Source of the DNA: an uncultured Christensenella sp.
Lineage (GTDB): Bacteria > Bacillota > Clostridia > Christensenellales > UBA3700
Direction: 5' to 3'
NCBI GenBank assembly: GCA_910583735.1
Contig: CAJTXS010000030.1
Span: 1 to 16,402, forward strand
DNA length: 16,402 nucleotides
Shown here piece after piece: positions 1 through 5,259 of this stretch. Positions within the stretch are counted from its first letter, which is position 1; the number at the start of each line of letters is the position of its first letter. The notes beneath the pieces are model-generated. The model did no database searches and was not told the origin of the DNA. It saw only the letters and a list, made by a program, of their open reading frames with translations. A program made the position numbers and the translations under genes.

Positions 1-253
1 GCAGGGAATAGCGCGCAAAAACCACGCTTTTTGCAAGCGGTACCTTGAAAATGCGGAAGCATTTTACGGAGGGGAGCTAACGAGGGGAAACGCGTAGCGA
101 GTATGCAACAGCATACGGTTTGCGTTTAAGCGGTGCCCCTCGTTATAAATTTATAATGGACGGTGTCCCATCCAAGTAACCGCTAATATGAGGCGGTAGA
201 TACATTGTATAAATTTTTGAAAATTGTGCGCCGAATATTACGTCTGGCGGTTA
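1..253 (-). repeat. Inverted, diverged copy of a palindromic intergenic repeat
   Basis: Read on the minus strand, this region contains modules that also lie downstream of guaA in the plus orientation. Recognisable blocks are an AACCGCC...GCGGTTA arch (about 181-253), a GGGACACCGTCCATTATA block (about 153-170), a long hairpin closed by TAACGAGGGG/CCCCTCGTTA (78-145) followed by GCTCCCCTCCG, and a GCAAAAA/TTTTTGC hairpin (15-34) next to GCGCGCTATTCCCTGC. Further small hairpins are AAAATGC/GCATTTT (48-65) and GTATGC/GCATAC (101-116). Sequence identity to the downstream copies is partial, but the order of palindromes and the outer stems are kept. No open reading frame is convincing here. It is probably a dispersed MITE-like or structured intergenic repeat; the left end may extend beyond the window. 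Confidence 0.75.
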
Positions 254-260
254 TTATTAT

Positions 261-288
261 TTGACATTTTTCTCCTCGATATTATATC
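261..288 (+). promoter_or_regulatory. Probable sigma-A promoter of guaA
   Basis: A perfect -35 box TTGACA (261-266) is followed after 16 bases by TATATC (283-288), which matches the -10 consensus only moderately. It lies just upstream of the guaA ribosome binding site and downstream of the repeat, so transcription would start near 295. No riboswitch fold lies between promoter and gene, because fewer than 30 bases remain. Confidence 0.55.
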
Positions 289-320
289 ATTAATTATACT
301 TATTTAAGGAGTTTTAGGGT

Positions 321-1580
321 ATGAAGCAAGATATGATAGTTATCATAGACCTCGGCAGTGAAGAGAACTCCGCCGTGGCAAGAGAAATCAGGGCTATGGG
401 TGTATACAGCGAGATATATCCGCACGATATTACTGCGGAAAATCTTGCCGCTTTGCCTAATGTAAAGGGAATTGTACTCAACTGCGGTCCCAATAATATC
501 GTAGACGGCGAGGCAATCAGTGTGAGCGATAGCGTACTGTCATGCGGAATACCCAATATTACCATAAAAGACGGCAGCGCGCACGACGGACTTAAGTCTT
601 TCATCTTCGACACATGTAAGTGCGACGCCAACTGGAACATGAACAACTTTATCGACGACCAAGTCGAGCTGTTGCGCAAGCAGATAGGCGACAAGAAGGT
701 ATTGCTCGCGCTCTCGGGCGGCGTAGATAGCTCGGTAGTCGCGGCGCTGCTCATCCGCGCAATCGGCAAGCAACTTGTATGCGTGCACGTCAATCACGGA
801 CTTCTGCGCAAGGGCGAGCCCGAGCAGGTTGTCAAGGTATTCAGAGAAGAGCTGGGCGCTACGCTCATATATTCCGACAGCGTAGACAGATTCCTCAATA
901 AGCTCGCAGGCGTAGCCGATCCCGAGAGCAAGCGCAAGATTATCGGCGCTGAGTTCATCAGAGTATTCGAGGAAGAAGCTCGCAAGCTCGACGGAATAGA
1001 CTTCCTCGCGCAGGGCACTATATATCCCGATATCGTCGAGAGCGGCACCAAGACCAATAAGATAGTCAAGTCTCACCACAACGTAGGCGGCTTGCCCGAC
1101 GACCTCAAGTTCGAGCTCGTAGAGCCCCTTAAGTATCTGTTTAAGGACGAAGTCCGCGCATGCGGCAAGGCGCTGGGACTGCCCGACGACATGGTATACC
1201 GTCAGCCGTTCCCCGGTCCCGGACTGGGCGTAAGATGTCTGGGCGCGATTACCCGTGACAGGCTGGAAGCGGTACGCGAGTCCGACGCCATCTTGAGAGA
1301 GGAGTTCGCTAATGCGGGTCTACAGGGCAAGGTATGGCAGTATTTCACGCTTATTCCCGAGGTTAAGTCAGTCGGCGTCAAGGACAACGCGCGCTCCTTC
1401 GAGTGGCCCGTCATTATCCGCGCCGTCAATACCGTGGACGCAATGACCGCTACTATCGAGCATATCGATTGGGCGCTACTGGATAAGATTACTTCGCGCA
1501 TTATCACCGAGGTTAAGGGCGTCAACAGAGTGTGCTACGACCTTACGCCTAAGCCTACGGGGACGATTGAATGGGAGTGA
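321..1580 (+). CDS. guaA: GMP synthase with a truncated, non-catalytic amidotransferase domain
   Basis: The protein has 419 residues, against roughly 510-525 for usual GuaA. The ATP-pyrophosphatase half is intact: P-loop SGGVDSS at residues 132-138, VHVNHGLLRKGE (155-166), QGTIYPD (231-237), QPFPGPGLGVRCLG (295-308) and the dimerisation domain ending in KPTGTIEWE. The enzyme adenylates XMP and replaces the adenylate with ammonia to make GMP. The N-terminal class I glutamine amidotransferase domain survives only as its first strands (IVIIDLGS at 6-13, GVYSEIYPHDI at 27-37, LNCGP at 53-57). At about residue 82 the sequence jumps to the linker before the synthetase, so the GxCxG nucleophile loop and the later His-Glu pair are absent. 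There is no frameshift, so this is a clean in-frame loss. AAGGAG (306-311) lies 9 bases before the ATG. I infer it uses free ammonia or a separate glutaminase. The gene stands alone between repeat copies. Confidence 0.93.
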   Translation: MKQDMIVIIDLGSEENSAVAREIRAMGVYSEIYPHDITAENLAALPNVKGIVLNCGPNNIVDGEAISVSDSVLSCGIPNITIKDGSAHDGLKSFIFDTCKCDANWNMNNFIDDQVELLRKQIGDKKVLLALSGGVDSSVVAALLIRAIGKQLVCVHVNHGLLRKGEPEQVVKVFREELGATLIYSDSVDRFLNKLAGVADPESKRKIIGAEFIRVFEEEARKLDGIDFLAQGTIYPDIVESGTKTNKIVKSHHNVGGLPDDLKFELVEPLKYLFKDEVRACGKALGLPDDMVYRQPFPGPGLGVRCLGAITRDRLEAVRESDAILREEFANAGLQGKVWQYFTLIPEVKSVGVKDNARSFEWPVIIRAVNTVDAMTATIEHIDWALLDKITSRIITEVKGVNRVCYDLTPKPTGTIEWE

Positions 1581-1585
1581 TTGGG

Positions 1586-1663
1586 TAACGAGGGGCACCA
1601 ATTAAACGCTTACATATGCGCAGGATTGTCCTGCGCATATTTGCTACATGGTTCCCCTCGTTA
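1586..1663 (+). terminator. Long hairpin directly after guaA (repeat module 1, copy A)
   Basis: Six bases after the guaA stop codon, TAACGAGGGG (1586-1595) pairs perfectly with CCCCTCGTTA (1654-1663). Inside it is a second perfect hairpin with a 12-base-pair stem, ATATGCGCAGGA (1614-1625) with TCCTGCGCATAT (1629-1640) and a 3-base loop. There is no U tract, so termination efficiency is doubtful. It could instead protect the 3' end or be a pure DNA cruciform or repeat. The same structure recurs at 1957-2030 and, inverted, at 78-145. Confidence 0.6.
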
Positions 1664-1938
1664 GCTCCCCTCCGTACTTCGTTAACCGCCAGGCGAAACA
1701 CTCGACGTAGCAAGTATAATTTAGTCGCAACTGTATAGTACGTCTCGTATTTGCGGTTACTGGGAGGGGACACCGTCCATTATAAGGACGGTTTCCCCTC
1801 TTTTTATGCGCAATATTTGTAATAGCACATATAAGAGTAGCGCATAAAAATTCACCCCTTCCGCAATAAAAATACTTCGCTCACACCGCTCGTATTTTTT
1901 GCGGTGACGCTTGCAAAAAGTGTGATTTTTGCGCGCTA
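1592..1938 (+). repeat. Palindromic repeat, copy A
   Basis: This is the first direct copy of the modular repeat after guaA. Module 1 (1592-1674) is followed by a short linker and module 2 (1684-1938). Module 2 holds an AACCGC/GCGGTT arch (1684-1758), a terminator-like hairpin (1764-1800), an inverted repeat TTTTTATGCG/CGCATAAAAA (1801-1810 and 1841-1850), an imperfect CCGCAA...TTGCGG arch (1861-1904) and a GCAAAAA/TTTTTGC hairpin (1913-1932). Nothing here looks coding. Base for base, module 2 is the same as 2108-2362. Confidence 0.85.
1764..1805 (+). terminator. Rho-independent terminator-like hairpin in repeat copy A
   Basis: GAGGGGA plus ACCGTCC (1764-1778, with one mismatch between them) pairs with GGACGGT plus TCCCCTC (1786-1800), with a 7-base loop and a following run of five T. 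This is the best intrinsic terminator for guaA. It is itself part of the duplicated repeat module. Confidence 0.75.
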
Positions 1939-1956
1939 TTCCATAAATGTGACGAT

Positions 1957-2362
1957 GGGGCACCAATTAAACGCTTACATATGCGCAGGATTGTCCTGCG
2001 CATATTTGCTACATGGTTCCCCCTCGTTAGCTCCCCTCCGATTTTTCGCGGTATCACTCGCGAAAAGCGTGGTTTTCGCTCGTTATTCCCTGCGGGGCAT
2101 AGAGTATAACCGCCAGGCGAAACACTCGACGTAGCAAGTATAATTTAGTCGCAACTGTATAGTACGTCTCGTATTTGCGGTTACTGGGAGGGGACACCGT
2201 CCATTATAAGGACGGTTTCCCCTCTTTTTATGCGCAATATTTGTAATAGCACATATAAGAGTAGCGCATAAAAATTCACCCCTTCCGCAATAAAAATACT
2301 TCGCTCACACCGCTCGTATTTTTTGCGGTGACGCTTGCAAAAAGTGTGATTTTTGCGCGCTA
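1957..2362 (+). repeat. Palindromic repeat, copy B
   Basis: This is the second direct copy. Module 1 (1957-2040) differs from copy A by one extra C. A 67-base insert (2041-2107) then carries a GCGAAAA/TTTTCGC hairpin (2060-2079) and TTATTCCCTGC; that insert matches the reverse complement of the window's first 45 bases better than it matches copy A. Module 2 (2108-2362) is identical to 1684-1938 over 255 bases at an offset of 424. The insert shows that the modules are shuffled between copies and not simply amplified as one block. Confidence 0.85.
2188..2229 (+). terminator. Second copy of the terminator-like hairpin
   Basis: Identical to the hairpin and T run at 1764-1805, shifted by 424 bases. 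It would act as a back-up terminator for read-through from guaA. Confidence 0.6.
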
Positions 2363-3080
2363 AAAGATTTAATTGCTAAACGCAATATAAACGCAATACA
2401 AGGCAGATGGAGTACATTTATGAAATAAATAAAATTACATCGCATGTAGGAGATTTATCACCTTTTTTCACTAATTAATAGCCGGTTTGATTAAATAGTC
2501 ATTGATTATGTTTATAAAGCTTACTTGCTTAAAATAATAATAATTTTAATCCGTATATATCACAGCTAAGCGGCGCATTTTAGTTACGATAAAAAAGTTG
2601 GCAGTAAGTCTTGGAAATAACTCAATCATGGTGTACACTATAGGTGTAGCTCATTTGTCGATTCGGATAATCGCTTGGAGAGCAGTATGCAATATAATAC
2701 TTGACCGTTTCTGTATACGGTGCGGCTGCGCTTAAATCCTGCATAATATAGCGTAGCTGTGCTTTGAGGCAAATATTCCTCGTATGCGGTGCGTTCATAT
2801 AAAGACTATTATTTAATATCGTAATTAAGGCTGTTGCAGCGACTCTCCCGCGTTGCAACATTTTTATTGCTTGTATATCGGTATAATTGTCTTATTGCAG
2901 CTATATCGGCGTAAAAATTACGATTGTCCGTACTTGCTGCTTGAGCCGCGTCATGGATTTAGCATAGCTGCATTTGGGCGCTTGTCGGCGTCTTAGCTTT
3001 GCTGTGTACTTTAATCGACTAATAGGTGCATAGCGTAGCCTGTAGCAATTAGGAGTAGTATAATGTAAAATCTAAATAAA
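2363..3080. other. AT-rich intergenic stretch without a recognisable gene
   Basis: About 720 bases between the repeat cluster and the ctsR promoter. Base composition is clearly more AT-rich than the neighbouring genes. I find no ORF with a ribosome binding site and recognisable product; the longest minus-strand frame (2622-2861, 79 codons) lacks both. Small internal echoes occur (for example TATATCGG near 2874 and 2903), but no tRNA or known regulatory RNA is visible. It could be decayed coding or mobile DNA. Confidence 0.5.
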
Positions 3081-3094
3081 TGATTATTAAAATA

Positions 3095-3122
3095 TTGACA
3101 ATGTCAAAAATAGTGGTATAAT
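3095..3122 (+). promoter_or_regulatory. Sigma-A promoter of the ctsR operon
   Basis: Perfect -35 TTGACA (3095-3100) and perfect -10 TATAAT (3117-3122) with a 16-base spacer. The -35 box is the left half of a palindrome, TTGACA-A-TGTCAA (3095-3107). The predicted start near 3129 falls at the edge of the CtsR operator. A second TATAAT lies at 3171-3176 but has no good -35 box. Confidence 0.85.
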
Positions 3123-3130
3123 AAGATTAA

Positions 3131-3154
3131 GGTCAAAGGTCAAAGATAGTCAAA
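3131..3154 (+). promoter_or_regulatory. CtsR operator with an extra half-site
   Basis: Three heptamer half-sites in direct orientation: GGTCAAA (3131-3137), GGTCAAA (3138-3144) and AGTCAAA (3148-3154). The last two, separated by GAT, form a perfect match to the known CtsR box (RGTCAAA-NAN-RGTCAAA). The first is directly adjacent to the second with no spacer. The operator starts about 8 bases after the -10 box, so bound CtsR would block transcription initiation of its own operon. Confidence 0.9.
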
Positions 3155-3226
3155 CTTAATAATTGACCAATATAATGACAGTAGATATAGGCGAGCGGCA
3201 GCAAGACTATAAGTAAAGGAGACGGG

Positions 3227-3679
3227 ATGGCTAATATATCCGAAGAGATAGAGCAGTTTATACTCTCGGTGCTGGGCGATAGCGACGAGGTGACTTTGTC
3301 GCGGTCGCAGCTGGCTGATTACTTCAGCGTAGCTCCCAGTCAGATCAACTATGTGCTTCGTACGCGCTTCAACGTGTGCAGAGGATACATTACAGGCTCT
3401 AAGCGAGGCGGCGGCGGCAATATCAGCATAGTCCGCATAGCCGTGGACGACGAGCTGATACCCTCGATATTGCGCGACTTGGAAGATAGCAAGGGGCTTA
3501 GTCAAAACAAGGCGTGTGACATTGCGGACAGATTGCTCAGAGACAGCGCTCTTACCGAGCGAGAATGCGGCATAATTAAGGCTGCGCTCAGTGACAAGGC
3601 GCTGGCTGCAAGTGATAATTCGGCGCAGCTGCGTCGTAATATATATGGTGAAATTCTTACCGAGTTGATGAGGAGGTAG
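3227..3679 (+). CDS. ctsR: CtsR, transcriptional repressor of class III heat-shock genes
   Basis: 150 residues, the usual length. The N-terminal winged helix-turn-helix has ISEEIEQFI at the start, PSQINYVLRTRF (37-48) as recognition region, and the glycine-rich wing KRGGGG (59-64) whose arginine is the part targeted by the McsB kinase in Bacillus. The C-terminal half is the helical dimerisation and McsB/ClpC-binding domain. AAAGGAG (3215-3221) lies 5 bases before the ATG. It is the first gene of the operon, is preceded by its own operator, and ends 3 bases before mcsA. Under heat stress it should release DNA and be degraded by ClpCP. Confidence 0.97.
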   Translation: MANISEEIEQFILSVLGDSDEVTLSRSQLADYFSVAPSQINYVLRTRFNVCRGYITGSKRGGGGNISIVRIAVDDELIPSILRDLEDSKGLSQNKACDIADRLLRDSALTERECGIIKAALSDKALAASDNSAQLRRNIYGEILTELMRR

Positions 3680-3682
3680 AGG

Positions 3683-4234
3683 ATGAAAGATATTAACGGC
3701 AACGAAGTAGAGGTATGTCAGGTATGCGGGCAGCACCGCGCCTCTATCATAGTCAAGACCAACGTCAACGGCGTCGTTACGGAGAAGCGCCTGTGCAAGC
3801 ACTGCGCGGGTAAGCTCAACGAGGGCAAGATGATAAGCGACCTGCTCAGCGGCGCCAATATTATGTCAGCGCTCTTTAACGGCGGCGCAACACCTTATCG
3901 CAGCACGCCGCGAGTGTGTCCCAAGTGCGGCACTACAGAGAAGGAAGTGCGCAAGAACTTTCGCCTCGGCTGCAGCTCGTGTTACGACGCGTTTAACGAT
4001 ATAATAGACGCGGCTTTCGAGCAGATGGGCGGCAGACCCTACAAGGGCAGGACGCCCCGCGACACCGTTGTAGAGAAGGAAGTCGTCAAGGCGGAAAAGT
4101 CTAAGCCCAAGATAAAGCCCGTCGACGAAGTCACTGCGCTTAAGAGCAGGATTGCCGAGGCTGCCGCGGCGCAAAACTATGCGGAAGCTGCGCGCTTGCA
4201 AGAGCAGCTCAAGAAACTCAGCGGCAATATATAG
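3683..4234 (+). CDS. mcsA: McsA, zinc-binding activator of the McsB protein-arginine kinase
   Basis: 183 residues. Four CxxC zinc knuckles are present at residues 12-15, 38-41, 79-82 and 97-100. A basic linker (about 118-147) precedes a C-terminal UVR motif (about 149-179) ending in LQEQLKKL. In Bacillus the zinc-finger part stimulates McsB and the UVR region contacts the kinase and ClpC. AGGAGG (3671-3676) overlaps the end of ctsR and sits 6 bases before the ATG. Spacing to ctsR (3 bases) and mcsB (10 bases) indicates translational coupling. Confidence 0.96.
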   Translation: MKDINGNEVEVCQVCGQHRASIIVKTNVNGVVTEKRLCKHCAGKLNEGKMISDLLSGANIMSALFNGGATPYRSTPRVCPKCGTTEKEVRKNFRLGCSSCYDAFNDIIDAAFEQMGGRPYKGRTPRDTVVEKEVVKAEKSKPKIKPVDEVTALKSRIAEAAAAQNYAEAARLQEQLKKLSGNI

Positions 4235-4244
4235 GAGGGGAAGC

Positions 4245-5246
4245 ATGGATTACGGAGCAAAGAGCAACGACGTAGTAGTATCCAGCAGAGTGAGGCTGGC
4301 AAGGAATATCGCGGGTCTGCCTTTCCCCGACAAGCTGTCGGGAGAAGAGGAGATATATTCCGTGCTCATGCTGGGCGTGGAGCAGGCGATGAGCGAGATT
4401 ACGCCCTGCGACTTCTATAAGATGCACGATATAGACCCGCTGTACGCGCAGTCGCTCGTGGAGAACCATCTCATCAGCAAGGACCTTATCGGCAGACAGT
4501 ATTCCGCAGTGGATATCGCAAGGAGCGGCGATATATCAGTAATGATTAACGAAGAGGACCATATTAGAGCGCAATGTATCATGCCCGCGCTCGACCTCGA
4601 CAGCGCCTTCGAGAAGATAGTGCGCGTGGATAAAGCCATGTCCGCCCGTCTCGATTACGCCTTCGATCCCAAGTACGGTTACCTTACCGCTTGTCCCACC
4701 AATATGGGCGCGGGCATGAGGGCGTCGTTCATGGCGTTCCTGCCGGCGCTGGTGCTAACCGATTCCATTAACTCCGTACTCAGCGCCCTGCAACAGCTCG
4801 GCGTTACGGCGAGGGGCGTATACGGCGAGGGCAGCGGCGCGCAAGGCTTTATGTATCAGCTGTCCAATCAGGCTATGATAGGCGCAAGCGAGGAGGAGAT
4901 ACTCACGCGCATGAAGATAATCGCAGACAAAGTCATACGCAACGAGCGCATAGCAAGGGGCAACCTCGTCAAGGCTGCGGGATTGGACTTGAAGGATAAG
5001 ATTATGCGCTCCTACGGCATACTGCGTCACGCTGTCAAACTGTCGTCGCAGGAGTTCATGGAACTGCTTGGATATGTCAAGCTGGGAGTGATACTCGATT
5101 ATATAGATTACAAACTCGAGGATATCGATAAGCTCATCACCGTATCGCAGCCTGCGATGCTGTGCAAGCGCGAGGGCAAGAAGCTCGGCGCGCAGGAGCG
5201 CGATATCGCTCGCGCAAAACTCGTCAGACAGCAGCTGGCGAATTAG
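4245..5246 (+). CDS. mcsB: McsB, protein-arginine kinase
   Basis: 333 residues, slightly shorter than Bacillus McsB (about 363). It is a phosphagen-kinase-fold enzyme that phosphorylates arginines in proteins, marking them for ClpCP and inactivating CtsR. Visible motifs are SSRVRLARN (13-21), NEEDH (102-106), CPTNMGAGMRAS (150-161) with the conserved Cys, and the C-terminal RDIARA (319-324), which fits the RDxxRA allosteric phospho-arginine pocket of the family. The frame is open further upstream to 4152, but that part overlaps mcsA and has no family similarity. I chose 4245 because AGGAGGGG (4233-4240) precedes it and the protein then begins just before the conserved SSR motif. Confidence 0.96.
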   Translation: MDYGAKSNDVVVSSRVRLARNIAGLPFPDKLSGEEEIYSVLMLGVEQAMSEITPCDFYKMHDIDPLYAQSLVENHLISKDLIGRQYSAVDIARSGDISVMINEEDHIRAQCIMPALDLDSAFEKIVRVDKAMSARLDYAFDPKYGYLTACPTNMGAGMRASFMAFLPALVLTDSINSVLSALQQLGVTARGVYGEGSGAQGFMYQLSNQAMIGASEEEILTRMKIIADKVIRNERIARGNLVKAAGLDLKDKIMRSYGILRHAVKLSSQEFMELLGYVKLGVILDYIDYKLEDIDKLITVSQPAMLCKREGKKLGAQERDIARAKLVRQQLAN

Positions 5247-5259
5247 GAGGAATTTCGAT

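Noticed and set aside
150..320. Purine riboswitch before guaA
   Set aside because: The conserved junction elements of the purine aptamer are absent, and the promoter leaves fewer than 30 bases of leader.
540..1079. 179-codon minus-strand frame opposite guaA
   Set aside because: Shadow frame inside a well-conserved gene; it has no motifs of its own.
1904..2134. 76-codon plus-strand frame across the guaA-downstream repeats
   Set aside because: It runs through palindromic repeat DNA, whose hairpins explain the sequence, and it has no family similarity.
1586..2362. CRISPR array
   Set aside because: There are only two long copies with unequal spacing, built of several different palindromes, and no cas genes.
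2622..2861. 79-codon minus-strand frame in the AT-rich gap
   Set aside because: No ribosome binding site and no recognisable motif; likely a chance frame.
4152..4244. Upstream extension of McsB by 31 residues
   Set aside because: It overlaps mcsA in another frame, has no family similarity, and the strong AGGAGGGG site points to the ATG at 4245.
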